The notes under the pieces were generated by a model that did not search any database, was not told the DNA's origin, and saw only the letters and a program-made list of their open reading frames with translations. DNA of 64,000 bases from Streptomyces sp. NBC_01465. GTDB taxonomy: Bacteria > Actinomycetota > Actinomycetes > Streptomycetales > Streptomycetaceae. Where the stretch lies: the NCBI RefSeq assembly GCF_036227325.1, contig NZ_CP109467.1:2604001-2668000 (forward strand), written 5' to 3'. Of this stretch, positions 52,843 to 61,111 are shown in pieces. The position numbers and the translations under genes were made by a program. The number at the start of each line of letters is the position of its first letter. Position 1 is the first letter of the stretch.

Positions 52843-53427
52843 CTAAGCCCTGGTGGGTGCGGCCGACTTGGCGGCCTGCTCGATCTTCGCGCGGTAGGCC
52901 GCGCGGGCTTCCTCGTCGATCGGCTGCTCGTGTTCGGGGCGCATCCCGGTGCGGCCGTCGAGGCCCTCGCGGAGGATGTCGGCGTGCCCGGCATGCCGGT
53001 TGGTCTCGGCGAGGACATGGACCAGGACGGCGAACAGATTCGTGTTGGGGGAAGGCTCCGGCCACCACGGCACGTGGCCGGGGGCGTCGAGGGGAAGTGC
53101 GTCGATCGTCGCGTCCGCGTGTTCCCACGTGCGCCGGTAGAACCCGACGATCTGCTCGCGGGTCTCGTCCTCGGCCGCCCACAGATCGCTTCCGTCGGAG
53201 TCCTGCCACCGGCACAGCGGTTCCGGGGACGGGCGGTCGAAGACCTCACCGAAGTACCTGGCCTCGACGCTGGCCATGTGCTTGACCAGGCCGAGGAGGT
53301 TGGTCCCGGTCGCTGTCAAAGGTCGGCGGGCGTCGTACTCGGACAAGCCGTCGAGTTTCCAGAGGAGCGCCTGGCGGTCCCGCCGCAGTCTCGTGTGCAG
53401 GTTGTCCTTCGCGAATTCATCGATCAT
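52843..53427 (-). CDS. DinB/DUF664-like four-helix protein
   Basis: A 194-residue protein of the DinB/DUF664 superfamily, which in Actinobacteria includes mycothiol-dependent enzymes. It has LRRDRQALLWKLDGLSEYDA, NLLGLVKHMASVEARYF (first metal His), and ETNRHAGHADILREGLDG, which supplies two further His for a metal site. The exact reaction is unknown. Of two starts, ATG 53427 is favoured over 53445 because AGG lies ten bases before it. The gene is next to the pseudogene on the same strand. Confidence 0.85.
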   Translation of the reverse strand: MIDEFAKDNLHTRLRRDRQALLWKLDGLSEYDARRPLTATGTNLLGLVKHMASVEARYFGEVFDRPSPEPLCRWQDSDGSDLWAAEDETREQIVGFYRRTWEHADATIDALPLDAPGHVPWWPEPSPNTNLFAVLVHVLAETNRHAGHADILREGLDGRTGMRPEHEQPIDEEARAAYRAKIEQAAKSAAPTRA

Positions 53428-53479
53428 GCGGCTTGAGCCTGCCATGGGCCGCCCATGGTCTCAAGATCCGTTGCGTGGT

Positions 53480-54913
53480 CTAAGCCACCCAGTGCGGCCG
53501 CCGGTCCACGGACCCGGGCGACACCCCGTGCGCAAGGGCGGCGGCCATGCGCTGCACGGCCTCGCGCAGGGTGTCGGGGGACACGGTGTACGGGATGCGG
53601 AGCCGCTGCTCGAAGAGGCCGGGGTCGGTGGAGAAGTAAGCGCCGCCTTCGATCCGTACGCCGTGCTCCAGGGCCGTCTCCGCAAAAGCCGACCCCACGG
53701 GCTCGCCCAGATCGACCCACAGCGAGAGCCCACCAGGCGGCGTGTGCCAGGTCCACTGCGGGATGTGCGAGGCGAGGGCGTCGGCGAGCGCGGCGCGCTG
53801 CACCCGGGCCTGTTCGAGGCGGGCGGGCAACAGATCGTCGGCGCGTTCCAACAACGCCAGTGCCAGAAGCTGATCGATGACGGATCCACCCATGTCGGTG
53901 GCGACGCGCTGCCCGGCGAGCTCGGTGACGAGCTTGGCGGGGGCACGGAGCCAGCCGATGCGGAGGCCGCCCCAGTGGGTCTTGCTCATGGAGCCGATGG
54001 TGATGACCTGCGCAGACGGACCGTGCGAGGCGAAGGGCAGCGGCGCGGGGACATCAAGCGCGAGCTCGGCGAGAGTCTCGTCGACAACGAGCCAGGTACC
54101 GGAGCGCTGAGCGGCACGCAGGATGCGAGCACGCTCCTCGTCCGGCATCAGACACCCGGTCGGATTGTGGAAGTCCGGAATGAGATACCCGAGTTGTGGC
54201 ACCACCTGCCGCAGGGTCGACTCGACGATCTCGACGTCCCAGCCGTGGTCGGTGACGGGGACGGAGACGGTACGCAGCCGGGCGCGACGCATGGCGTCCA
54301 GGGCATTGGCGTACGACGGGTTCTCGACCATGACGCGGTCGCCGGGCCGCCCGAGCACCCCAAGGACAAGCGAAAGAGCGTGCTGAGCGCCGGAGGTGAC
54401 GAGAACCTGCTCGGGAAGGGTGGCAAGCCCGCGCCGGGTGAACCGCTCGGCGACGACGGCCCTCAACTCCGGGAGCCCATAAGGGTGGTACCCAGGTGTC
54501 TGCACCTGCTCGGCAAGCTGCGGCCCGACCTGGGCGAGGGCGTCGGCGAGAGCCTCTTCGGGAAGACCGGGAGCGGCGCGGGCGAGGTCGATGGCGGTGT
54601 CGACGGATCCGAGCAGCCGGGCGATCCCGCGATGGGTGCGCCCCTCGGGAAGGGCGGTCCAGGTCCCGGCCCCCTGCCGACTCTGCGCATACCCGCCGTC
54701 CCGCAGCAGGTCGTACACGGCAGTAATCGTGGTCCGACTCGCCCCCACAGCAACAGCGAGCTCACGCTCGGCGGGAAGCCGGACGTGCAGCGCGATGCGC
54801 CCGTCGAGGATGAGCGCGCTGATGGCCTGGGCGAGGTGGCGGTAGGCAGGCCGGGCGCCGGCGGGGTCGGGGAGCATCGCGGCGAGCTGACGGCTGCCAA
54901 TCGACCGTTCCAT
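53480..54913 (-). CDS. MocR-type regulator: GntR DNA-binding domain fused to aminotransferase-like domain
   Basis: A 477-residue MocR protein. The N-terminal winged helix is GntR type (YRHLAQAISALILDGRIAL, then LAVAVGASRTTITAVYDLL). The C-terminal fold-I aminotransferase-like domain has ITIGSMSKTHWGGLRIGW, with the PLP-binding Lys in SMSK. Such proteins use PLP as a ligand rather than a cofactor. The ATG at 54911-54913 follows GGAGAG. It is divergent from a YczE-type membrane gene with TTGGCC repeats between them, the conserved YczR/YczE layout. Confidence 0.92.
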   Translation of the reverse strand: MERSIGSRQLAAMLPDPAGARPAYRHLAQAISALILDGRIALHVRLPAERELAVAVGASRTTITAVYDLLRDGGYAQSRQGAGTWTALPEGRTHRGIARLLGSVDTAIDLARAAPGLPEEALADALAQVGPQLAEQVQTPGYHPYGLPELRAVVAERFTRRGLATLPEQVLVTSGAQHALSLVLGVLGRPGDRVMVENPSYANALDAMRRARLRTVSVPVTDHGWDVEIVESTLRQVVPQLGYLIPDFHNPTGCLMPDEERARILRAAQRSGTWLVVDETLAELALDVPAPLPFASHGPSAQVITIGSMSKTHWGGLRIGWLRAPAKLVTELAGQRVATDMGGSVIDQLLALALLERADDLLPARLEQARVQRAALADALASHIPQWTWHTPPGGLSLWVDLGEPVGSAFAETALEHGVRIEGGAYFSTDPGLFEQRLRIPYTVSPDTLREAVQRMAAALAHGVSPGSVDRRPHWVA

Positions 54914-54927
54914 ACCACTCTCCAAAA

Positions 54928-54978
54928 ATTGGCCCTGCAGACGAGGCCAATAACTTTACAGACTGCCGCTCATTGGCC
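54928..54978. promoter_or_regulatory. MocR operator: repeated ATTGGCC sites
   Basis: ATTGGCC (54928-54934) and GGCCAAT (54945-54951) form an inverted pair ten bases apart, and a direct ATTGGCC recurs at 54972-54978. MocR proteins typically bind a direct plus inverted repeat set. The sites span the divergent promoters of the MocR and YczE genes. Confidence 0.75.
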
Positions 54979-55004
54979 TGAAGGCAAGCGAAAGACGGCA
55001 CTCC

Positions 55005-55646
55005 ATGAACGGCACGCTCCCCCCACTGACGTACGTCACCCTCACCGCACACCCCCTGAGACGCCTGCCCCAGCTCTTCGCGGGCCTGGCGCTGTACGGA
55101 TTCAGCCTGGCGCTGATGATCAGGTCCGAGCTGGGCCTGAGCCCCTGGACGGTCCTGAACGAGGGCCTGATGCACCACACGTCCCTGAGCTTCGGCACGA
55201 TCACGGCGCTGGTGGGCGTGGCCGTCCTCCTGCTCTGGATCCCCCTGAAACAGCGCCCGAAGTTCGGCACGGTGGCGAACATCGTGGTCCTGGCGATCAC
55301 CTCGGACCTGGGCCTGTCCCTGATCCCGAACGACCAGCCCCTACCGACCCGTTGGGCCCTCCTCACGACCGGCATCCTCCTGAACGGCCTGTCGATCGCC
55401 ATCTACGTAGGAGCCCGCTTCGGCCCGGGCCCGAGGGACGGCCTGATGACGGGCGCCTCCGCCGCATCGGGCCGCTCCATCCGCCTGATCCGCACCCTGA
55501 TCGAGCTCACGGTGCTGGCGGCAGGCTGGCTGCTGGGCGGAAGCGTGGGAGCGGGCACGGTGCTCTACGCGCTCGCGATAGGCCCGATCACCCAACTCTT
55601 CCTGCCGCGGTTCGCGTACAGGCGCACCCGAGAGGATCACAGGTAG
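55005..55646 (+). CDS. YczE/YyaS/YitT-family membrane protein
   Basis: A 213-residue inner-membrane protein with about five helices. Family features include RLPQLFAGLALYGFSLALMI, GLSPWTVLNEGL, and GARFGPGPRDGLMTG, the conserved PGPRDG loop. Its function is unknown, possibly transport. It is the genetic partner of the divergent MocR gene, which probably controls it. The ATG at 55005 is well placed at the end of the TTGGCC region. Confidence 0.9.
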   Translation: MNGTLPPLTYVTLTAHPLRRLPQLFAGLALYGFSLALMIRSELGLSPWTVLNEGLMHHTSLSFGTITALVGVAVLLLWIPLKQRPKFGTVANIVVLAITSDLGLSLIPNDQPLPTRWALLTTGILLNGLSIAIYVGARFGPGPRDGLMTGASAASGRSIRLIRTLIELTVLAAGWLLGGSVGAGTVLYALAIGPITQLFLPRFAYRRTREDHR

Positions 55647-55656
55647 GATAAAGGGC

Positions 55657-55920
55657 ATGGATGACCCTACCGGCAAGTACTCGATCACGATGCCCCGGAA
55701 CATTGCCGAAGCCGCCCGCGCACGCAGCGGCCCGTCCGGACTGTCTGCGTATGTCGCCGCAGCCGTCGCCCGCCAAATCGAGCGGGACAATCTCAACGAG
55801 CTGATCTCGGTCGCAGAGGCCGAACACGGGGCCATCACCGAGGAAGAGATCCAGTCCAAGCGAGACCAGCTTCACCGCGCCCGCGAGACGCAGCGGCAGG
55901 GCGGAGCGGACGCCGCATGA
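55657..55920 (+). CDS. Antitoxin of a type II toxin-antitoxin pair
   Basis: An 87-residue protein. A short N-terminal strand and helix (KYSITMPRNIAEAARARSG) fit a ribbon-helix-helix-like DNA-binding part, and an acidic C-terminal helix is expected to wrap the toxin. It overlaps the PIN toxin gene by four bases (ATGA), typical of such operons. A TAGGAT -10-like element and AAAGGG ribosome site lie just upstream of the ATG at 55657. It probably autoregulates the operon. Confidence 0.82.
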   Translation: MDDPTGKYSITMPRNIAEAARARSGPSGLSAYVAAAVARQIERDNLNELISVAEAEHGAITEEEIQSKRDQLHRARETQRQGGADAA

Positions 55921-56330
55921 CACGCTCCCCTGCCGTACCGGGTGGCACCCTGGTCCTCGACAGCGAAGGACTCGCCAAGGCGGTACTGCGCGAGCGGGAA
56001 GTGACCAGCTGGCTTGCCCTGGCCCGCGCCGACGACATGCGCGTGATCACCAGCGCGGCAACCCTCGTCGAGGTGGTGCACCCCCACATCAATCGCCCCG
56101 CCCTCGAATGGACCCTCTCCCGGATCATCGTCGAGCCCATCAGCGAGGACATCGCCCGGCACGCCGCCACCCTCCTCTCCAACGCCAGACTGCACGGGCA
56201 CAAGTACGCGATCGACGCCATGCTCTGCGCCACCGCCCTCGTGTCCCCAGGCCCCGTGACCGTGCTGACGTCGGACCCGGAGGACATCACGGCCCTGTGC
56301 AGCACCAAGGTCACCGTCATCAAGGTGTAG
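55917..56330 (+). CDS. VapC-like PIN-domain ribonuclease toxin
   Basis: A 137-residue PIN nuclease. Conserved acidic residues appear in order: LVLDSEG, the Glu of TLVEVVHPH, Asp in YAIDAMLCATAL and Asp in LTSDPEDI, forming the metal site. It is paired with the upstream antitoxin (four-base overlap). It likely cleaves RNA and arrests growth when the antitoxin is degraded. The window gives no hint of its specific RNA target. Confidence 0.88.
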   Translation: MTRSPAVPGGTLVLDSEGLAKAVLREREVTSWLALARADDMRVITSAATLVEVVHPHINRPALEWTLSRIIVEPISEDIARHAATLLSNARLHGHKYAIDAMLCATALVSPGPVTVLTSDPEDITALCSTKVTVIKV

Positions 56331-56352
56331 ACGGGCTCTCGCTCACCGCGGG

Positions 56353-57078
56353 TCATTCCAGAACGGGGAGGTTCGCCGCCGCATACTCCTCCGCGATCCG
56401 GAACACACTGGCGCAGCGCGGGCATTCAGCCCCGCCGAAGAGATGGAGGATTCCCGTGGCGAGCGCCGACTGTCCGTCGCGGACGGCAGTCTCGTGCATC
56501 CAACGGCCTGTGCCGTGGAGCTCCGAGGGAGATGCCGGCAGGAGGTGACGGCGATCAATGTCACCCAAGTTCCAGTCCCTGACTGCCGAGTAGCGCCCAT
56601 GGTCCCCGATCGCGATCGACACCTCCGTAACGCAGTGTGGGCAGGTCAGGTGGTAGAAGTCGTCCGTGAAATCGCCCAGTTGCGCACTCAAGTGGTACTG
56701 GCCCCCGGTCGCGAGCAGATCCATGAAGGCGGGGAGGTAGTCGACGGGCCTCGATCGCAGGTGGCGGTCCACCAGGCCCCGGAGCTCCGCAATCGCGTCA
56801 GCGCAGCCCGCCAAGAGGTCGTCACAGCCGTGGTGCCCCGCCGCGTTCCGCACGACAGTCCCGGCCAGTTCACGGGCGCGCTGGTTGCCTGCCGCGAGGC
56901 TGACCAGGTGGGGCAGTGCGGCGAAGCCGGCGGGGAACACGAGGTCGTCCTCAAGGCACAGCCGGTGTCCCAGCTCATCCCAGACCAGGGCATCGTCTTC
57001 ACGTTCCGCCCGCCTCAAGAGCTCGGGTACACGATCGACGTCCCCGAAACAGTCGTACATCCCCACCCAGTCGCTCAT
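56353..57078 (-). CDS. Hypothetical protein with two CxxC pairs
   Basis: A 241-residue cytoplasmic protein of unknown function. The first half is mostly helical (VPELLRRAEREDDALVWDEL, then VFPAGFAALPHLVSLAAGNQ, HEAT-like in pattern). CPHC near residue 150 and CPRC near residue 220 may bind zinc. The ATG at 57076-57078 is chosen because further upstream starts add unrelated residues; no strong ribosome site is visible. It lies next to the TA pair and convergent to it. No family recognised. Confidence 0.65.
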   Translation of the reverse strand: MSDWVGMYDCFGDVDRVPELLRRAEREDDALVWDELGHRLCLEDDLVFPAGFAALPHLVSLAAGNQRARELAGTVVRNAAGHHGCDDLLAGCADAIAELRGLVDRHLRSRPVDYLPAFMDLLATGGQYHLSAQLGDFTDDFYHLTCPHCVTEVSIAIGDHGRYSAVRDWNLGDIDRRHLLPASPSELHGTGRWMHETAVRDGQSALATGILHLFGGAECPRCASVFRIAEEYAAANLPVLE

Positions 57079-57327
57079 CTGGGCATTCAACCGCCTCGTG
57101 TCGTTCGCACGCGCCCCGCTGTCGTGGCCCACCCGACAGGTAGCCGGCCTCCCATCAGGTGACCTCGAACGGGAACCGAATTGATCCCCGCGGCGTATTC
57201 ATGATGGGGAGGCAGCGGGGGCGCAGGCACCGGGTTGATCAAGATCCAGTCAATCCTGGTGTGCATGTCAGTACTTGCGGCCATACTGCTCGCCGTAGCA
57301 ACCGTCCACGACCCAGGGGGAGGTCAA

Positions 57328-58719
57328 GTGGCACACCCGCCGACAACGGGCGCAGAAGCACCCGCACCGGTGCAGACCGGCGCGCCCGCACCCGCTCCGG
57401 TCCGGCGCAGCGCCTGGTCCGAGTCGAAGGATCGGCTGCGTGCTGCCGCCACCACCGAGCCCGGGCGGTTGCGCATCATCGGGGCTGTGATCGCCGTGCT
57501 GGTCGTGGCTTTTGGGGCCGTGGCCGCCTTTGAGATCACCGATCGGTCCGCCGCCGCCGACGACGTGGTCAACCGCAGTCAGCCGTTGAGCGCCGACGCC
57601 GCCAATATCTACCGGTCGTTGGCCGATGCCGACACCGCTGCCGCCAGTGGGTTCCTCGCCGGGGCCATCGAGCCCGCCGATGTGCACGCTCGGTACGACA
57701 AGGACATCGCGACCGCCTCGCGACTGCTCGTGAAGGCCGCCTCCAACACCGACAGCTCCAGTGAATCCGGGCAGCAGATCGCCCAGTTGAACGAGTGGCT
57801 GCCCCGTTACACCGGGCTCATCGAGCGCGCCCGCGCCAACAACCGGCAGGGGCTTCCCCTCGGTGGCGCCTATCTGCGGTACGCCAACCAGCAGATGACC
57901 ACCCAGCTGCTGCCCGCCGCCGAGAAGCTGTACGACGCCGAGACCGGGCGGCTGTACGAGGACTACGACTCCGCCGAGGTCTGGCCCTACTTCGCGACCG
58001 CCGTCGGACTCGTCGCGCTGGGCGGGCTCTTCTACGCTCAGCGGCGTCACTACCGCCGTACCAACCGGGTGTTCAACCACGGTCTTGTCGCCGCTTCCGC
58101 CGCCTCCGTTGTCGTGTTGTTGTGGCTCGTCGTCGGTCATGCCGTCGCTCGCGCCGATCTCTCCACCTCCCGGACCCACGGGCAGGAGTCGTTGAAGGTG
58201 CTCAACGATGCCCGCATCAACTCGCTCAAGGCTCGGGCCAATGAGAATCTGACGCTTGTGGCCCGGGGGGCCGTTCTGACCAAGGACGGCACACAGGATC
58301 AGTACGAGGCCGACTACAGCGGGGAGATGAAGTCCCTCCTCGCCGGGCTCACCCAGGCCAAGAAGCTCGCCAACGACAAGGCGGGGCTCGACCCGGTGAC
58401 GCTCGCCGCCACCAGCGCCGACATCTGGCAGGGGCGGCACAGCAACGCCCGCAAGACCGATGACAACGGTGACTACGAAGGCGCGCTGGAAGCCGTCATC
58501 GGGACCAAGGATCCGAAGAAGTCGACCGGCGCCTGCTTCGACCAGGTGGACGCCGCGATTCAACAGGCCATCGACCATGAGCAGCAGCAGTTCACCACCG
58601 CCGCCCAGGACGGGCGCGATGCGTTGAACGGGCTGCCCATCGGCGCTGCCGTGCTGGCTGTGCTCGGGGCCGCGGGTGCGGCCATCGGCATCAGCCGCAG
58701 GCTTTCGGAGTACAGGTGA
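57328..58719 (+). CDS. glnX: GlnX-like membrane sensor protein
   Basis: A 463-residue membrane protein with four helices (about 49-69, 217-235, 252-271 and near the C-terminus) and two large extracellular loops with helical, coiled-coil-like sequence. Gene order (this gene, a periplasmic-type binding protein, a coiled-coil protein, a PknG kinase) matches the mycobacterial glnX-glnH-pknG signalling system, in which GlnX relays amino-acid binding from GlnH to PknG. The GTG at 57328 follows GGGGGAGG. The GlnH gene follows after 14 bases. Confidence 0.8.
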   Translation: MAHPPTTGAEAPAPVQTGAPAPAPVRRSAWSESKDRLRAAATTEPGRLRIIGAVIAVLVVAFGAVAAFEITDRSAAADDVVNRSQPLSADAANIYRSLADADTAAASGFLAGAIEPADVHARYDKDIATASRLLVKAASNTDSSSESGQQIAQLNEWLPRYTGLIERARANNRQGLPLGGAYLRYANQQMTTQLLPAAEKLYDAETGRLYEDYDSAEVWPYFATAVGLVALGGLFYAQRRHYRRTNRVFNHGLVAASAASVVVLLWLVVGHAVARADLSTSRTHGQESLKVLNDARINSLKARANENLTLVARGAVLTKDGTQDQYEADYSGEMKSLLAGLTQAKKLANDKAGLDPVTLAATSADIWQGRHSNARKTDDNGDYEGALEAVIGTKDPKKSTGACFDQVDAAIQQAIDHEQQQFTTAAQDGRDALNGLPIGAAVLAVLGAAGAAIGISRRLSEYR

Positions 58720-58733
58720 GGAGGGACACGGCG

Positions 58734-59717
58734 ATGGCGAGGAAACCGAGACTGCGCGGCTGGGGCGGCGTCACGGGCATGGCCGCGGCGTGTGCACTGA
58801 CCGCCTCCGTGACCCTGGGACCGATCCTCTACGCGAGCGGCAACGGAGATACCGACGGCTCGCGGCCCGGCGGGCAGGGCATCGGGCAGGGTGTCGCCGT
58901 CCAGGCCGACGAGTGCTCCAACCCCGAAGCCAGCCTGACGCCCTCCGGCGCCGACGGGCCCACCATCGACAAGATCAAGCAGGCCGGGAAGCTCGTCGTC
59001 GGCGTTGACCAGAACAGCTACCGGTGGGGATATCGCGATCCCGCCACCGGGAACCTCGAAGGCTTCGACATCGATCTTGTGCGGGCCATCGCCCAGAACA
59101 TCCTCGGTGATCCGGATGCCGTGATCTACCGCGCCATCCCCACCAACCAGCGCATCGACGCCATCCAGAAGGACAAGGTCGACATCGTCGTGCGCACGAT
59201 GACGATCAACTGCTCCCGCATCAAGCAAGTCGCCTTCTCCACCGCCTACTTCCAGGCCGGCCAGCAGGTGCTGGCCCCCAAGGGATCGCCCATCACCGGG
59301 TACAACGACACCCTCAAGGGCAAGAGGGTCTGCACGGCGAGCGGATCGACCGCGTACGACGCCCTGAAGGCGAAGTCCTTCGGCGCCGACTTCACAGACA
59401 TCACCGTGCCCAACCAACTGGACTGTCTCGTACGGCTCCAGGTGGGCGAGGCCGACGCCGTCGTGACCGACAACGCGCTCGCCGCAGGGCAGGCGGCGCA
59501 GGACCCGGCCGTCGAGCTCAAGGGCGAACCCTTCACCACGGAGTACTACGGAGTCGCCACCAAGATCGGGAAAGACGATCTGGTGCGGCGCATCAACGAC
59601 GTCCTCGTCGACTACCGCGAGGGCGGCAAGAACAGCCCGTGGATGAAGGCCTACGACAAGTGGCTCGCGAGCGATCTCAAGGGGATAACGGGGCCACCCG
59701 CCCCGAAGTACCGCTGA
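58734..59717 (+). CDS. glnH: GlnH-like extracellular amino-acid-binding protein
   Basis: A 327-residue exported protein. A hydrophobic N-terminal segment (GVTGMAAACALTASVTLGPIL) acts as signal or anchor. The solute-binding family 3 domain starts TIDKIKQAGKLVVGVDQNSY and has the conserved DIDLVRAIA and YFQAGQQVL. In Mycobacterium GlnH binds aspartate and glutamate and signals through GlnX to PknG. The Cys pattern (about residues 61, 162, 202 and 233) suggests disulfides rather than a lipobox. ATG 58734 follows GGAGGGA. It overlaps no other gene. Confidence 0.87.
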   Translation: MARKPRLRGWGGVTGMAAACALTASVTLGPILYASGNGDTDGSRPGGQGIGQGVAVQADECSNPEASLTPSGADGPTIDKIKQAGKLVVGVDQNSYRWGYRDPATGNLEGFDIDLVRAIAQNILGDPDAVIYRAIPTNQRIDAIQKDKVDIVVRTMTINCSRIKQVAFSTAYFQAGQQVLAPKGSPITGYNDTLKGKRVCTASGSTAYDALKAKSFGADFTDITVPNQLDCLVRLQVGEADAVVTDNALAAGQAAQDPAVELKGEPFTTEYYGVATKIGKDDLVRRINDVLVDYREGGKNSPWMKAYDKWLASDLKGITGPPAPKYR

Positions 59718-59788
59718 GCTTAAGCTGAGTTGAGGGTACGGACACACGCATGGTGAGAGCTGGCAGCAGCAGAGCGGAGAGGTGATCG

Positions 59789-61111
59789 ATGGGCGTCGCG
59801 GGATCCACCGGGCCGGTGATGGACCGGGACGAGGTGGACCGTGCGCTGGCGCGGCTCGGGGCGGAGCACGAGGCGATCGAGAGTTCGCTGCTCGCGCTCC
59901 AGGACCACGCGGGCCGAAGACTCCTCGAAGGAGCCGCGCTGACCGGGGTCACCAAGGACCGCTGGGCCTCCACCGAGCAGTCCATCACCCTGCTGTGGGC
60001 CTACTTCGACGCCTACGCCGGTGCGCTCGACGACGCCCGTGGCGTGCGTGAGCGCAAGCGCTGGCCCGGGCGCGAGGAGCTCGTCGAGCTCACCGATCTG
60101 CTGCGCGGCGAGGGCGTCACGCTCTCCGGCGCCGCCGCCCACTCCGCTCCCACCATCGGCGCGGGCATCGCCGGACCCGCCAAGCTCACCGAGCGGTTCA
60201 CGCTCGTGGAACTCGTCTCGCGTATGAACGAGCTGTACGCGAAGGCCCTGGACATGGTCGTCGCCTCGGACTCCGTATGGTCGGCTCTTCCCGCTCGCAT
60301 CGATCTGCTCTCCGCCGAGCTGGGGCGCACGCGCTCGCTCGCCCACTCGGTGGGCGTACGGCCCGGGGAGCATCCGGCCGGGGACGACCTCGAATCGATC
60401 ACCGCCGAGCTCACCGCGCTGCGCGCCCAGGTGATATCCGATCCGCTGGCCTTCTGGCAGGCGGCGCCCGGGAGTTCCGCCCCCGGCGGCGGCCGGCCCG
60501 ACACCGCCCGCTACGACCGTGCGGCCCAGGCGCTGGAGGAGATCCGGCGCGAGATCGAAGCCGTACTGACCGTGCGCCAGGACGCCGAACAACGGCTGCT
60601 GCAGCTCAGAGACGTCCTCTCCCGGGCCGACCGGACCCTGACCGAGGCACGGTCGGCGCGCGGCGAAGTGCTGGCGAAGATCGCCGCCTCCGAGGTGCCC
60701 GCCGTGAGCGGGCCGCCCACCGTGCTGCAGGAGCGCCTCGCCACCGCGGCCGAGTACCGGCGTCACGCCCAATGGCACCGCCTCTCCCCGCTCCTGGAAA
60801 CCCTGGAGCGCGAGGCCGAGGACGAACTGCTGCGCGCCCGCGAGTCGTTGACCGCCGTCACCGCGCCGCTGGCCGTACGGGCCGAACTGCGCGGGCGGCT
60901 CGATGCGTACAAGGCGAAGGTCGCCCGGCACGGGATGGCCGAGGACCCGCTGCTCATCGAGCGGTACGACATGGCGCGCCGGATGCTCTGGAGCGCGCCC
61001 TGCGACCTGCGCGCGGCCGAACAGGCCGTGCTGCGCTATCAGCAGGCAACCGCCGAAGTACTGGTGCCACGGCAGTCCGGGCCCACTGACCGCAGGGGGG
61101 ATCACGCATGA
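59789..61111 (+). CDS. Coiled-coil protein of the PknG operon, function unknown
   Basis: A 440-residue soluble protein, mostly charged helical sequence. Coiled-coil segments are likely at RYDRAAQALEEIRREIEAV and in the final third. There is no signal peptide, membrane helix or catalytic motif. It lies between glnH and pknG and overlaps pknG by four bases (ATGA), so it is produced with the kinase. This extra gene is not part of the mycobacterial trio. It may be a scaffold or kinase substrate. Confidence 0.75.
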   Translation: MGVAGSTGPVMDRDEVDRALARLGAEHEAIESSLLALQDHAGRRLLEGAALTGVTKDRWASTEQSITLLWAYFDAYAGALDDARGVRERKRWPGREELVELTDLLRGEGVTLSGAAAHSAPTIGAGIAGPAKLTERFTLVELVSRMNELYAKALDMVVASDSVWSALPARIDLLSAELGRTRSLAHSVGVRPGEHPAGDDLESITAELTALRAQVISDPLAFWQAAPGSSAPGGGRPDTARYDRAAQALEEIRREIEAVLTVRQDAEQRLLQLRDVLSRADRTLTEARSARGEVLAKIAASEVPAVSGPPTVLQERLATAAEYRRHAQWHRLSPLLETLEREAEDELLRARESLTAVTAPLAVRAELRGRLDAYKAKVARHGMAEDPLLIERYDMARRMLWSAPCDLRAAEQAVLRYQQATAEVLVPRQSGPTDRRGDHA

